From contig CAYLPI010000008.1 in assembly GCA_964385505.1 (NCBI GenBank), forward strand, positions 1 through 52,854: DNA of 52,854 bases, in the 5' to 3' direction. The DNA comes from CAITSH01 sp964385505 (lineage in GTDB: Bacteria > Pseudomonadota > Gammaproteobacteria > Burkholderiales > SG8-39). How positions within the stretch are numbered: the first letter of the stretch is position 1; every line of letters starts with the position of its first letter. A program made the translations under genes and the position numbers. The notes under the pieces are model-generated. The model saw nothing but the letters and a program-made list of their open reading frames with translations, was not told where the DNA came from and did no database searches. Below, one piece after another: positions 8,604 through 17,765 of the stretch.

Positions 8604-9572
8604 ATGAAATTCGGTACCCTGGTCAGGGCTGCGACAGCCCTGGCAGTGCTCGCTGCGGCGACACCGCTCGTAGCACAGACTTATCCCACCAAGCCGGTCA
8701 AACTCATTGTGACCTACCCGCCTGGCGGCAGCTCCGACCTGATGTCGCGCATCGTCGGCCAGAAGCTGTCCGAGTTGTGGGGGCAGCAGGTTATCGTCGA
8801 GAGCAAGCCCGGCGCCGCCGGCTCGATCGGCATGGAGTTCGCGGCGCGCCAACCGGCCGATGGGTACAGCTTTGTCGTCGGCAACATCGGTCCGGCTGCG
8901 GTCAACCCGCTGCTGTCCAAGGTGCCTTACGATGTCGAGAAGGATTTCGTGCCGATCTCGATTATCGCCACCGGCCCCAACGTGCTGGTCGTCAATCCGA
9001 GTGTCAATGTCAAATCTGCAGGTGAACTGGCGACGCTGGCCAAGGCCGGGGCCAACAAGCTCAATTATGGCACCAGCGGACCGGGCAGCCTGTCGCATCT
9101 TGCCGGCGAAATGTTCAAGATCATCACCAAGGCGCAGGCGGTGGAAGTGCCCTACAAGGGCGGCATTCTCGGCGTACAGGACCTGGTTGCCGGACATATC
9201 CAGTACATTTTCTCCGACTCGCTGCCGGCGATGGCTTTCATCAAGTCCGGACGCATTCGCGCCCTGTGCGTGACCGGTGCCGAGCGCTACTCCATCCTGC
9301 CCGATCTGCCGCCCTGCGCCGAATCGGTGCCCGGTCTGGTGGGGGTCAACTGGTGGGGTATTTTCATGCCCGCCGGCACGCCCAAGCCGATTCTGGACAA
9401 ATTCCACGCCGACCTGGTCAAGGTGATGCAAGACCCCGACCTGAAGAAAAAATTCGCCGACCTGGGCGTCGAGGCGGTGTCGGGCACGCCGGAACAGTTG
9501 GGCACGTTTGTCAAAGCCGAGATGGTCAAGTACGGCAAGCTGATCAAGGAAGCGAATATCAAGGTCAACTGA
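8604..9572 (+). CDS. Bug-family tripartite tricarboxylate receptor
   Basis: A periplasmic solute-binding protein of the TctC/Bug family, which binds small carboxylates for TctABC-type transporters or for sensing. The 322-residue protein has a Sec signal peptide of about 24 residues ending VAQ-TYPTKP. The conserved ligand loop TYPPGGSSDL follows, then SKPGAAGSIG and the VPYKGG segment near the middle. A strong AAGGAGG precedes the ATG. No TctA or TctB membrane gene is nearby, as is common in betaproteobacteria, where such receptors are often orphan and numerous. The ligand cannot be told from the sequence. Confidence 0.88.
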   Translation: MKFGTLVRAATALAVLAAATPLVAQTYPTKPVKLIVTYPPGGSSDLMSRIVGQKLSELWGQQVIVESKPGAAGSIGMEFAARQPADGYSFVVGNIGPAAVNPLLSKVPYDVEKDFVPISIIATGPNVLVVNPSVNVKSAGELATLAKAGANKLNYGTSGPGSLSHLAGEMFKIITKAQAVEVPYKGGILGVQDLVAGHIQYIFSDSLPAMAFIKSGRIRALCVTGAERYSILPDLPPCAESVPGLVGVNWWGIFMPAGTPKPILDKFHADLVKVMQDPDLKKKFADLGVEAVSGTPEQLGTFVKAEMVKYGKLIKEANIKVN

Positions 9573-9624
9573 TCTTCGTCGCTGGCCGCTGGCCCCGGGC
9601 CCTGGGCCCTGGGCTCGCAGGTAC

Positions 9625-9661
9625 AATGAAAATCGGCACGCATCATGTGCCGATTTTCATT
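9625..9661. terminator. Long perfect hairpin, likely terminator of the Bug receptor gene
   Basis: A 15-bp perfect inverted repeat, AATGAAAATCGGCAC at 9625-9639 and its complement at 9647-9661, surrounds a 7-base loop. The right arm contains TTTT within the stem rather than a T tract after it. It sits between the receptor gene (ends 9572) and the flavoprotein start (GTG at 9680). It could end transcription or shape the leader of the next gene. Confidence 0.5.
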
Positions 9662-9679
9662 TGAGAGAGGGCAAAAGAG

Positions 9680-10927
9680 GTGGACAACACGGTAGCAGCC
9701 AGGGCAAGTGCGACCGTCGCCGTCATCGGCGGCGGACCCGCCGGATTGATGGCCGCAGAAGTGTTGTCCGTGTCCGGCGTTCGCGTCGATGTCTATGACG
9801 CGATGCCCTCGGTCGGGCGCAAGTTCCTGCTGGCAGGCAAGGGCGGCATGAATTTGACGCATTCAGAGGCGCATCACGCATTTGTAGGGCGTTACGGCGA
9901 ACGCAGTGCCGAAGTGGCGTCCTTGCTCGAGGATTTTGATCCGCAGGCCTTGCGCCAGTGGGTGCACGGCTTGGGCATAGACACCTTTGTCGGCAGTTCC
10001 GGTCGCGTTTTCCCGGTCAATCTGAAGGCGGCGCCGCTGCTGCGCGCGTGGTTGCATCGCCTGCGCGCCGGCGGCGTGCGTTTTCATGTGCGCCATCGCT
10101 GGCAGGGTTGGACAGCGGATGCGGCGCTGCGCTTTGCCACGCCGCAGGGTGAAAAGACGGTGCGCGCCGATGCCACCGTGCTGGCGCTGGGCGGCGGCAG
10201 TTGGGCGCGCCTCGGTTCAGACGGGGCGTGGACCGACCTGCTGCGGGCACACGGCGTCGCGGTACAGCCACTGCAGCCCGCCAATTGCGGCTTCAACGTC
10301 GCCGGCGGCTGGAGCGAACACTTTCGAACGCGTTTTGTCGGGCAGCCGGTCAAGCCGGTGACGCTGGCCACCGGCGGTGCAAAGTCGGGGCGCCGCGGCG
10401 AATTTGTCATCACGCAAAGTGGCGTGGAGGGTAGTCTGATCTATTCCTTGAGTGCCGGCCTGCGTGACAGCATAACGGCGGATGGCGCGGTGCAGGTACG
10501 GCTTGATCTTGCACCCGACTGGACGGCGGAACGCCTGCTCAAAGCCCTCGAGCATCCGCGCGGCGCACGTTCCCAGTCCAGTCACCTGCAAAGCCGCGCC
10601 GGCCTTACCGGCGTCAAAGCGGGCCTGTTGCGCGAACTTGCCGGCAAGGCAGACTTTCAGGACATGCTAAAACTTTCCAATGTAATCAAGAATTTGCCCT
10701 TGACTCTCGCGGCGGCCCGGCCACTCGATGAAGCCATCAGCAGCGCCGGTGGCGTCGAATTCACGGCTTTGGATGCACACCAGATGCTGCAAGGCCTGCC
10801 CGGGGTATTTTGTGCCGGCGAGATGCTGGATTGGGAAGCGCCGACCGGCGGTTATTTGCTAAGTGCTTGTTTTGCAAGCGGACATGCTGCTGGACAGGGT
10901 GTGGTGCTGTGGTTGGGCCGGACATAG
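9680..10927 (+). CDS. NAD(P)/FAD-dependent flavoprotein, HI0933/TIGR03862-like
   Basis: A 415-residue flavoprotein of the HI0933-like family (the PP_4765-type subgroup as I recognise it); the physiological reaction is unknown. The N-terminal dinucleotide motif is VAVIGGGPAGLMAAEVLSVSG. The family-specific GRKFLLAGKGGMNLTHSE follows, then the second motif VLALGGGSWARLGSDG, and near the C-terminus VFCAGEMLDWEAPTGGYLL with the FAD-contacting Gly-Asp-like turn. The start is a GTG with AGAGG upstream, directly after a strong hairpin. Neighbours give no pathway hint. Confidence 0.8.
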   Translation: MDNTVAARASATVAVIGGGPAGLMAAEVLSVSGVRVDVYDAMPSVGRKFLLAGKGGMNLTHSEAHHAFVGRYGERSAEVASLLEDFDPQALRQWVHGLGIDTFVGSSGRVFPVNLKAAPLLRAWLHRLRAGGVRFHVRHRWQGWTADAALRFATPQGEKTVRADATVLALGGGSWARLGSDGAWTDLLRAHGVAVQPLQPANCGFNVAGGWSEHFRTRFVGQPVKPVTLATGGAKSGRRGEFVITQSGVEGSLIYSLSAGLRDSITADGAVQVRLDLAPDWTAERLLKALEHPRGARSQSSHLQSRAGLTGVKAGLLRELAGKADFQDMLKLSNVIKNLPLTLAAARPLDEAISSAGGVEFTALDAHQMLQGLPGVFCAGEMLDWEAPTGGYLLSACFASGHAAGQGVVLWLGRT

Positions 10928-10993
10928 GCTGTAGAATGCGGCCTTTCGCAAACTGGCGGTAGCCGCTCTCCGAGCGCCTCCCTCATCCCCGGC

Positions 10994-11019
10994 CCCTCTC
11001 CCACGCAGAGAGGAGAGGG
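10994..11019. repeat. Intergenic REP-like palindrome
   Basis: CCCTCTCC (10994-11001) and GGAGAGGG (11012-11019) form an 8-bp stem with a 10-base loop, inside CCTCATCCCCGGCCCCTCTC-type sequence. Similar CCTC-rich palindromes are dispersed in many proteobacterial genomes. It lies between the flavoprotein and parE. Confidence 0.5.
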
Positions 11020-11065
11020 AATGGACCCGCTGGCGCGACTCATCCAGGAATTGCTTTAGCACACC

Positions 11066-13036
11066 ATGGCAACAAAGAAATACGACGAAGCATCAGTCAC
11101 CAAGCTGCGCGGCATCGAGCCGGTACAGCGCCTTCCGGGCATGTACACCCGCACCACCGACCCGACCCACATCATCCAGGAAGCAATAGACAACGCCGCC
11201 GACGAAGCTTTCGGCGGCCATGCCACACGCATCGACGTCACCTGCCACCGCGACGGTTCGGTCAGCGTGTCGGACAACGGCCGCGGCATTCCTGTGGGCA
11301 TGCACCCGGAAGAAAAGATTCCCACGGTGCAACTGGTGTTCACCGAGTTGCACGCCGGCGCCAAGTTCTCCAAGACCGAGGCGGACGCCGCCTACAAATT
11401 CTCTGGCGGCCTGCACGGCGTCGGCGTGTCGGTGACCAACGCGCTCGCGACAAGGCTCGAGGTCGAGGTGCGGCGCGAGGGCGGCGTGCACAAGATGGCG
11501 TTTGCCGATGGCGTTGTCGCCGAAAAACTCAAACGTACCGGTGCATCGCCCAAGGATGTCAACGGCACGCTGCTGCGCATCTGGCCGAACAAGAAATACT
11601 TTGACAGCGGCAAGGTATCGATGCCCGAACTCGAGCGCATCGTGCGTTCCAAGGCGGTGTTGTTGCCCGGTGTCGCAGTAACCCTGAACATTGAGGGCGC
11701 GCGCGAAGGTCAGGAGACGGTATCGCGCACCTGGAGTTATCCCGAGGGCATGAAGGGCTATCTCAAGGACTTGCTCGCCGATGCCGAGCCCGTCGCGCCG
11801 ATTTTTGACGGTGAAAAATACGTGCAGGAAGCCAACGGCTTCGCCGTCGGTGAGGGCGCCGGATGGGCCTTTGCTCTGGTCGATGAGACCAAGGGCTTCG
11901 GCGAGTCGTATGCCAACCTGATTCCGACCCCGGCCGGCGGCACGCACGAAGCGGGCTTGCGCGACGGCATATTCGAGGCGGTGAAGGCCTTTGCCGAGCA
12001 CCACAACATGATGCCGCGCGGCATCAAGCTGCAATCGGACGACGTCTGGTCGCGCACCGTTTATTTTCTGTCGGCGAAAGTGCTGGAGCCGCAGTTCCAC
12101 GGCCAGACCAAGGAAAAGCTGTCCAATCGCGACGCGCTGAAGCTGGTGTCGAGCATGGTGCGTGACCCGTTCGAGCTGTGGCTCAACAGCCATGTTGATT
12201 ACGGCCGCAAAATCGCCGAACTGGTCATACGCCAGGCGGTGGAACGCAGCCGCTCGGTGACCAAGGTCGAACGCAAGAAGTCATCGAGTGTGGTGATGCT
12301 GCCGGAAAAACTCACCGACTGCGAGTCGATCAGCCTCGGTGACAATGAATTGTTCCTGGTTGAGGGCGATTCGGCCGGCGGCTCGGCCAAGCAGGCGCGC
12401 GACAAGCGCTTCCAGGCGATTTACAAGATGCGCGGCAAGGCGCTCAACTCGTGGGAGGTCAAGCGCGACCTGTTGTTCTCCAACGCCGAGATTCACGACA
12501 TCGCGGTGGCGATAGGCGTCGATCCGCACGGCGAGGATGACACGCCGGATTTGTCCGGCCTGCGCTACGGCAAGATTGCGTCGATGACCGACGCCGACGT
12601 CGACGGCGCGCACATCGCGGTGCTGTTGCTGACGCTGTTTTACCGCCATTTCCCGAAGCTCATCGCCGGCGGGCACATCTATGTCGCCTGCCCGCCGCTG
12701 TACAAGCTCGATATCCCGGCCCACGGCAAGCGCCCGGGCAAGAAGGTCTATGCCATCGACGACGAGGAATTGCGTTCGCTGCGCGAGCGCGCCATCGACG
12801 AGGGCGTCAAGCCCGACGCGATGCAGACGCAGCGCTTCAAGGGCCTCGGTGAAATGAATCCGGAGCAATTGTGGGAGACCACGCTGTGCCCGGACACCCG
12901 CCGGCTGCTGCAGGTGCGCATAGACGACAAGGAAAAAACGTTTGAGCTGTTCAACATGCTGATGTCGAAAAAGGAATCCGAGCGACGCTGTGCGTGGATG
13001 GAAGAAAACGGTGACCGGGTCGAGGCCGACGTATGA
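11066..13036 (+). CDS. parE: DNA topoisomerase IV subunit B
   Basis: The ATPase subunit of topoisomerase IV, which with ParC unlinks daughter chromosomes. The 656-residue product has the GHKL ATPase part (EAIDNAADEAFGGHA, DNGRGIPVG, GGLHGVGVSVTNAL), the transducer domain, and the Toprim part with EGDSAGGSAKQARD and the metal-binding DADVDGAH. It ends with the PEQLWETT segment. The length and the KKYDEASVTKLRGIEPVQRL start fit ParE rather than GyrB. The last bases overlap parC (ATGA), so the two subunits are translationally coupled, favouring equal amounts. Confidence 0.96.
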   Translation: MATKKYDEASVTKLRGIEPVQRLPGMYTRTTDPTHIIQEAIDNAADEAFGGHATRIDVTCHRDGSVSVSDNGRGIPVGMHPEEKIPTVQLVFTELHAGAKFSKTEADAAYKFSGGLHGVGVSVTNALATRLEVEVRREGGVHKMAFADGVVAEKLKRTGASPKDVNGTLLRIWPNKKYFDSGKVSMPELERIVRSKAVLLPGVAVTLNIEGAREGQETVSRTWSYPEGMKGYLKDLLADAEPVAPIFDGEKYVQEANGFAVGEGAGWAFALVDETKGFGESYANLIPTPAGGTHEAGLRDGIFEAVKAFAEHHNMMPRGIKLQSDDVWSRTVYFLSAKVLEPQFHGQTKEKLSNRDALKLVSSMVRDPFELWLNSHVDYGRKIAELVIRQAVERSRSVTKVERKKSSSVVMLPEKLTDCESISLGDNELFLVEGDSAGGSAKQARDKRFQAIYKMRGKALNSWEVKRDLLFSNAEIHDIAVAIGVDPHGEDDTPDLSGLRYGKIASMTDADVDGAHIAVLLLTLFYRHFPKLIAGGHIYVACPPLYKLDIPAHGKRPGKKVYAIDDEELRSLRERAIDEGVKPDAMQTQRFKGLGEMNPEQLWETTLCPDTRRLLQVRIDDKEKTFELFNMLMSKKESERRCAWMEENGDRVEADV

Positions 13037-15423
13037 GCGCAACCCGGACCAAGACGGCGAAAAAGGCCGATGACGATACGCTCGACTTGTTTGCCGCTGC
13101 GGCAGGTGTGGGCGGGGGGGGCGGCGGTGCGGCTTCGGTGGGCACGCCCGGTTCCGGTAGCGACGGCGATTTCATCGACATGGGGACCTTCGCCGAGCGC
13201 AGCTACCTGACTTATGCAATGAGCGTGGTGCGCGGGCGCGCCATCCCTAACATCGAGGACGGCCAGAAGCCGGTGCAACGGCGCATCCTGTACGTGATGA
13301 ACGAGCTGGGCCTCAAGTCCGGCGTGCAGCACACCAAGTCGGCGCGCATCGTTGGTGAGGTGCTGGGCAAGTTCCACCCGCACGGTGATGTTTCGACGTA
13401 TGAGGCGCTGGTACGCATGGCGCAGGATTTTTCGCTGCGCTATCCGCTCATCGACGGCCAGGGCAACTTCGGCACGCAGGACGGCGACTCGGCCGCAGCC
13501 TATCGTTACACCGAGGCGCGGCTGACGCCGATCGCCGACTTGTTGTTGTCGGAAATCGACCAGGACACGGTCGATTTCATTCCCAACTACGACGGCAGGT
13601 TGAAAGAACCCGAACTGCTGCCGGCGCGACTGCCGATGCTGCTCCTGAACGGCGCTTCGGGCGTCGGCGTCGGCATGGCCTGCGAGCTGCAGCCGCACAA
13701 TCTGCGCGAGGTGGCCGACGCCGCGGTGGCGATGATCAACCGTCCGAATATCGGCAACGAAGCGCTGATGGGCATCATTCAGGGGCCGGACTTTCCCGGC
13801 GGCGGACAAATCATCAGCCCGCAGCAAGCCATCCTCGACGCCTATTCGAGCGGCCGTGGTTCGCTGCGCGCGCGCTGCCGCTGGAAACTGGAAAACCTCG
13901 CCCGCGGCCAGTGGCAGGTGGTGGTGTACGAGCTGCCACCGACCACCTCGTCGATGCGTGTCATGGAGGAGATCGAGGAACTGACCAATCCCAAGCCGCG
14001 CGAAAAAGGCGGCAAGGTCTCGGCCACCCAGGCCAACCTCAAGCAGTTGATCCTCGGTTCGCTGGAAAAGGTCAACGACGAATCGGACAAAAGCAATCGC
14101 GTGCGCCTGGTGCTCGAGCCGCGCAGCTCCAAACAGGATCCGGAGGAGTTCATGCGCCTGCTGCTGGCGCACACCTCGCTCGAGGAAAATTTCCCCGTCA
14201 ACATGGTGACGATCGGCCTCGACGGCAAGCCGCAACGCAAGAACATCAGGCTGATGGTCGAGGAGTGGGTGTCGTTCCGGCTCGCCACGGTCAGGCGCCG
14301 CACCGAGCACAGGCTCGGTCAGGTCGAGCGACGCATCCATATCCTCGAAGGCCGCCACATCGTATTCCTCAACATCGACAAGGTCATCAAGGTCATTCGC
14401 AATTCGGACGACCCCAAGCCCGGGTTGATGGCGGCGTTCAAGTTGAGCGACGTACAGGCCGAGGACATACTGGAAATCCGCCTGCGCCAGTTGGCGCGGC
14501 TCGAAGGCATCAAGATCGAGCAGGAATTGAAGACCCTCAACGTCGAGCGCAAGGAATTGAAGGAGCTGCTCGGTGACGAAGGCCTGCTGAAAAAACTCGT
14601 CGTCAAGGAAATCCGCGATGACGCGAAGAAATACGGCGATGCGCGCCGTACCGTCATCGAAGAAGCCGGTCGCGCGGTCATCGAGCGCCAGGTCGTGGAC
14701 GAGGCCCTGACGGTGATCGTGTCGAAAAACGGCTGGGTGCGCTCCCGCCAGGGCCACGGTCTCGACCTCGCCGGCGTGACCTACAAGGACGGCGACGCCG
14801 AATACGCGAGCTTCGAGACGCGTTCGATACACCAGATCGCCATGATCGACTCCACCGGGCGCTCGTTCGGCATTGCCGCCGGCGACATTCCCGGCGGCAA
14901 AGGCGACGGCGTGCCGCTGACCTCGCTGGTTGAACTGGCTGCCGGCGCGCGCATCGCCCATGTGGTCGATGCCCAGCCCGGACGGCGGTACCTCGTCGGC
15001 AGTTCGGCCGGCTACGGCTTTGTCGTCAACGCCGAAGAATTGCTGACGCGCATCCGTGCCGGCAAGGCCTTCATGACGTTGCAAGAGGGCGAGACGGTGC
15101 TGCGTCCGGCGGCGCTGCCCAAAAATGCCGAGATGGCGGTGACCTTGTCGGAAAAAGGCCGCATGCTGTTGTTCGCAGTCGATGAGTTGAAGGAAATGGC
15201 GCGCGGTCGCGGCGTGGTGCTGATGGGGCTCGATGAGGGCGAGAAAATGACTGCCGTCGGCTTTTGCGGCGCCAAGTCGGTCACCGTCACCGGCCTGTCG
15301 CGCAGCGGCAAGGAGAAGTCCTCCATCGTCAGCGGCGCCGACCTGAAAAAGCACATCCTGCACCGTGCCCGCAAAGGCTGCCTGATTCCGGACAAGATGC
15401 TGCCCACAGGTATCAAGGCCTAG
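13033..15423 (+). CDS. parC: DNA topoisomerase IV subunit A
   Basis: The DNA cleavage and rejoining subunit of topoisomerase IV. The 796-residue product has the breakage-reunion domain with catalytic Tyr159 in AAAYRYTEARL, and a C-terminal beta-pinwheel DNA-wrapping region after about residue 540. Residues 1-45 are a poorly conserved Gly/Ala-rich leader encoded partly by a run of eight G, a place where sequencing slips are possible. In the quinolone-determining loop GKFHPHGDVSTYEA, Val120 stands where E. coli ParC has Ser80; the Glu at 124 is kept. It overlaps parE by four bases. Confidence 0.96.
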   Translation: MSATRTKTAKKADDDTLDLFAAAAGVGGGGGGAASVGTPGSGSDGDFIDMGTFAERSYLTYAMSVVRGRAIPNIEDGQKPVQRRILYVMNELGLKSGVQHTKSARIVGEVLGKFHPHGDVSTYEALVRMAQDFSLRYPLIDGQGNFGTQDGDSAAAYRYTEARLTPIADLLLSEIDQDTVDFIPNYDGRLKEPELLPARLPMLLLNGASGVGVGMACELQPHNLREVADAAVAMINRPNIGNEALMGIIQGPDFPGGGQIISPQQAILDAYSSGRGSLRARCRWKLENLARGQWQVVVYELPPTTSSMRVMEEIEELTNPKPREKGGKVSATQANLKQLILGSLEKVNDESDKSNRVRLVLEPRSSKQDPEEFMRLLLAHTSLEENFPVNMVTIGLDGKPQRKNIRLMVEEWVSFRLATVRRRTEHRLGQVERRIHILEGRHIVFLNIDKVIKVIRNSDDPKPGLMAAFKLSDVQAEDILEIRLRQLARLEGIKIEQELKTLNVERKELKELLGDEGLLKKLVVKEIRDDAKKYGDARRTVIEEAGRAVIERQVVDEALTVIVSKNGWVRSRQGHGLDLAGVTYKDGDAEYASFETRSIHQIAMIDSTGRSFGIAAGDIPGGKGDGVPLTSLVELAAGARIAHVVDAQPGRRYLVGSSAGYGFVVNAEELLTRIRAGKAFMTLQEGETVLRPAALPKNAEMAVTLSEKGRMLLFAVDELKEMARGRGVVLMGLDEGEKMTAVGFCGAKSVTVTGLSRSGKEKSSIVSGADLKKHILHRARKGCLIPDKMLPTGIKA

Positions 15424-15477
15424 GTCTTGGCCACGGCGTTTTCGTTCGTACATCGGCTGGAAACCCTTGCAGGGCGC

Positions 15478-15499
15478 GCTTTGGCCGACAGGCCAAAGC
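15478..15499. terminator. GC-rich hairpin after parC
   Basis: GCTTTGGCC and GGCCAAAGC form a perfect 9-bp stem with a 4-base loop (GACA), 55 bases after the parC stop. No T tract follows, so it is either a Rho-assisted terminator, an mRNA-stabilising end or a small repeat. Confidence 0.35.
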
Positions 15500-15542
15500 C
15501 GCTCGACGGGCGCCGAAAGTATTCGGCGAATTCCCCGTCTCG

Positions 15543-15563
15543 CCGCGCCAGGCGTGGCTTTCC
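15543..15563. repeat. 21-base dispersed repeat, copy 1
   Basis: An exact 21-base match to 28206-28226, containing CGCCAGGCGTGGCTTTCC. In the second copy it is one arm of a hairpin; here a related GGCTGGAAACCC lies about 90 bases upstream (from 15455), suggesting a decayed copy. Both copies are between genes. Confidence 0.5.
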
Positions 15564-15751
15564 AGTCGATGCCGCAGAGGCCAAGCGGGCCATTTCGGGT
15601 TGATTCTGCATGCAATCGACGATGCGCCTGGAGACGCACGCCAGACGGAATTCGTTTCAATGTCAGGCCGGCGGCGATATCATGGCGGGGGTCGGTACCC
15701 CTGACCGCGTTGCTTCAGTCCGGGTGGGCACCGTCCACAGCGCAGCGCGCA

Positions 15752-15851
15752 NNNNNNNNNNNNNNNNNNNNNNNNNNNNNNNNNNNNNNNNNNNNNNNNN
15801 NNNNNNNNNNNNNNNNNNNNNNNNNNNNNNNNNNNNNNNNNNNNNNNNNNN
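15752..15851. other. Assembly gap (100 N) with identical 12-base edges
   Basis: Exactly 100 N bases, the usual placeholder for a gap of unknown size. The 12 bases just before it (15740-15751) and the 12 just after it (15852-15863) are both GCGCAGCGCGCA. The rest of 15424-15941 holds no gene I can support: only the post-parC hairpin, the dispersed repeat, a short CAACACG tandem after the gap and the ribosome binding site of the Rieske gene. Confidence 0.95.
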
Positions 15852-15941
15852 GCGCAGCGCGCAACACGCAACACGCACCGAAGCGCCGCAAGCCGGTTGC
15901 GCGAGCCTCGGTACAAGACGACGCAAGACAAGGAGGAGTTG

Positions 15942-17264
15942 ATGTTGATGTCCGACCGCATAGCGGCAATGATCGACGAGCGCGAGGGGCGTTTTCGCGT
16001 CGATCGCGCGATCTATTCCGATGCCGATATTTTCGAGGCGGAAGTGGCGCTGTTTTTTGAAGGCGGCTGGGTATTCCTGGCGCACGAAAGCCAGATCCCG
16101 AAGTCGGGCGATTATTTCTCGACGCGCATCGGCCGTCAGCCGGTATTCCTGCTGCGAAAAAAAGACGGCGGCATAGGCGGTTTCATCAACGCCTGCGCCC
16201 ACCGCGCTGCGACGCTGCTGCCGCTCGAACACGGCCGCGCCAATCTCATCACCTGCCGCTTCCACGGCTGGACCTTCGACCAGGACGGCCGCTGTGTCAA
16301 GATCAAGAACGAGGACAGCGGCGCCTATACCGCCCCCGCTTTGAAGGACCAGTTCGGGCTGACACCCATCGCGCGCGTCGAGTCTTACCGCGGTTTCATT
16401 TTCGCCAGCCTCAAGGCCGATGTCCCGCCGCTCAAGGACTGGCTGACCGGAACGACCAGCTGGATCGACCTGCTTGCCGACCAGTCGCCGCAGGGCCTCG
16501 AAGTCATTCCCGGTGCCTCGACTTACACGGTGCTGGGCAACTGGAAGCTGCAGGCGGAGAACGGCGTCGACGGTTATCACGTCTCGACCGTGCATCGCGT
16601 GTTCGGCGCCACCGTGGCGCAGCGCGAAGCCAAGCACAATCTTGGCGGCATGCAGCGTACCGAGTCGGGCCGCATTATGGGCGACGTCGAGTCCGGCTCC
16701 TATGATTTTGGCAACGGTCACCTTGGCATCTGGGCCAAGCGCGCCGACCCGACCAAGCATCCGTTGTGGCGGCAAAAGGAACGGCTCGACAAGGCCTTCC
16801 CGCCCGAGCGCATCGAATGGATGCTCAACCGCGGCCGCAACCTCTATGTGTTTCCGAACGCCTTCATCATGGACAATCCCTCGTCGCAGATACGCACGCT
16901 CAACCCGGTCGCGCCCGGCGTTTGCGAAATCACCGTGCGCTGCATTGCGCCGGTGGGCGAACCGGCCGATGCGCGCGCCGCGCGCCTGCGCAAGTTCGAG
17001 GACTTTTACCTCACCACCGGCATGGCCAGTTCCGACGACCTCGCCGCGCTGGAAGCCACACACACCGGAGGCTATGCGCGCGCGGCGCAGTGGAATGACT
17101 TCGCCCGCGGCATGGGCGCGATCCGTCACGACGCCGAGGACACCGATGGCGCGAAAATCGGCCTGGTGCCGCAGACCATGAACGCCAACTGGGACCACGA
17201 GGCGCTGTACCACGGCTTTTACCGCTTCTGGAAGGAACGCATGCTCGCCGGAGAGCGGGTGTGA
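15942..17264 (+). CDS. Rieske ring-hydroxylating oxygenase, alpha subunit (module 1)
   Basis: The catalytic subunit of a two-part Rieske non-heme iron oxygenase, which adds oxygen to an aromatic or similar substrate using electrons from a reductase. The 440-residue product has the Rieske cluster ligands Cys85-x-His87 and Cys105-x2-His108 (CAHR ... CRFH) and the mononuclear iron site with Asp210, His213 and His218 (NGVDGYHVSTVH). The general type is that of benzoate, anthranilate and halobenzoate dioxygenases. I chose ATG at 15942 because AGGAGG ends six bases before it. The stop overlaps the beta-subunit start. The promoter would fall close to, or inside, the assembly gap. Confidence 0.9.
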   Translation: MLMSDRIAAMIDEREGRFRVDRAIYSDADIFEAEVALFFEGGWVFLAHESQIPKSGDYFSTRIGRQPVFLLRKKDGGIGGFINACAHRAATLLPLEHGRANLITCRFHGWTFDQDGRCVKIKNEDSGAYTAPALKDQFGLTPIARVESYRGFIFASLKADVPPLKDWLTGTTSWIDLLADQSPQGLEVIPGASTYTVLGNWKLQAENGVDGYHVSTVHRVFGATVAQREAKHNLGGMQRTESGRIMGDVESGSYDFGNGHLGIWAKRADPTKHPLWRQKERLDKAFPPERIEWMLNRGRNLYVFPNAFIMDNPSSQIRTLNPVAPGVCEITVRCIAPVGEPADARAARLRKFEDFYLTTGMASSDDLAALEATHTGGYARAAQWNDFARGMGAIRHDAEDTDGAKIGLVPQTMNANWDHEALYHGFYRFWKERMLAGERV

Positions 17265-17755
17265 GCAGCACGGCGCTACGCAGTCGCATCGAGGACCTCG
17301 TCTATCTCGAGGCCAGCCTGCTCGATGACAAGAAGTGGCAGGACTGGCTGGCGCTGTACGCCGAGGACGCGGTGTTCTGGATGCCGGCCTGGACCAGCGA
17401 ATACGAGGTCACCGGCGAACCTGAACTGGGCCTCAACCTGCTTTACCTCAAGGGCAGGGCGAGCCTCGAGGACCGCGTTTTTCGCATCGAAACCGGCGAC
17501 TCTTTCGCCTCGGTACCGATGGCGCGCACCACGCACGTCGTCGGCGGCGTGGTGGTGAAGGGCGCTGCAGGTGGCAGGTTCGAGGCGCGCGCCAGCTGGA
17601 TCGTGCATTCCTACGGCATGCACGGCGGCATTACGCGCAGCGGCTCCTACGACTACAGTCTGCGCGAAGAGGCGGGCGCGTTGAAAATCGTGCAAAAGAA
17701 AATCATCATGATTGACGACAAGCTGGTCGGTCCGGTCGACATATTCCACATTTAG
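17261..17755 (+). CDS. Ring-hydroxylating oxygenase, beta subunit (module 1)
   Basis: The small structural subunit of the alpha-beta oxygenase, with an NTF2-like cone fold and no cofactor. The 164-residue product shows the family signature: an N-terminal helical segment EDLVYLEASLLDDKKWQDWL, the WMPAW strand, the SLEDRVFRIETGDSFA stretch and the C-terminal KIVQKKIIMIDDKLVGPVDI. The GTG start overlaps the alpha stop codon (GTGA), the usual coupling for these pairs. It resembles the second beta subunit at 21465 but is clearly diverged from it. Confidence 0.88.
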   Translation: MSSTALRSRIEDLVYLEASLLDDKKWQDWLALYAEDAVFWMPAWTSEYEVTGEPELGLNLLYLKGRASLEDRVFRIETGDSFASVPMARTTHVVGGVVVKGAAGGRFEARASWIVHSYGMHGGITRSGSYDYSLREEAGALKIVQKKIIMIDDKLVGPVDIFHI

Positions 17756-17765
17756 GGGCAGGGCC

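Noticed and set aside
12748..15660. A very long open frame antisense to parE/parC (970 codons).
   Set aside because: It mirrors the codon bias of high-GC genes on the other strand, matches no family and overlaps two certain genes. Other long antisense frames in the window (for example over pyrG and the cyclase) were dropped for the same reason.
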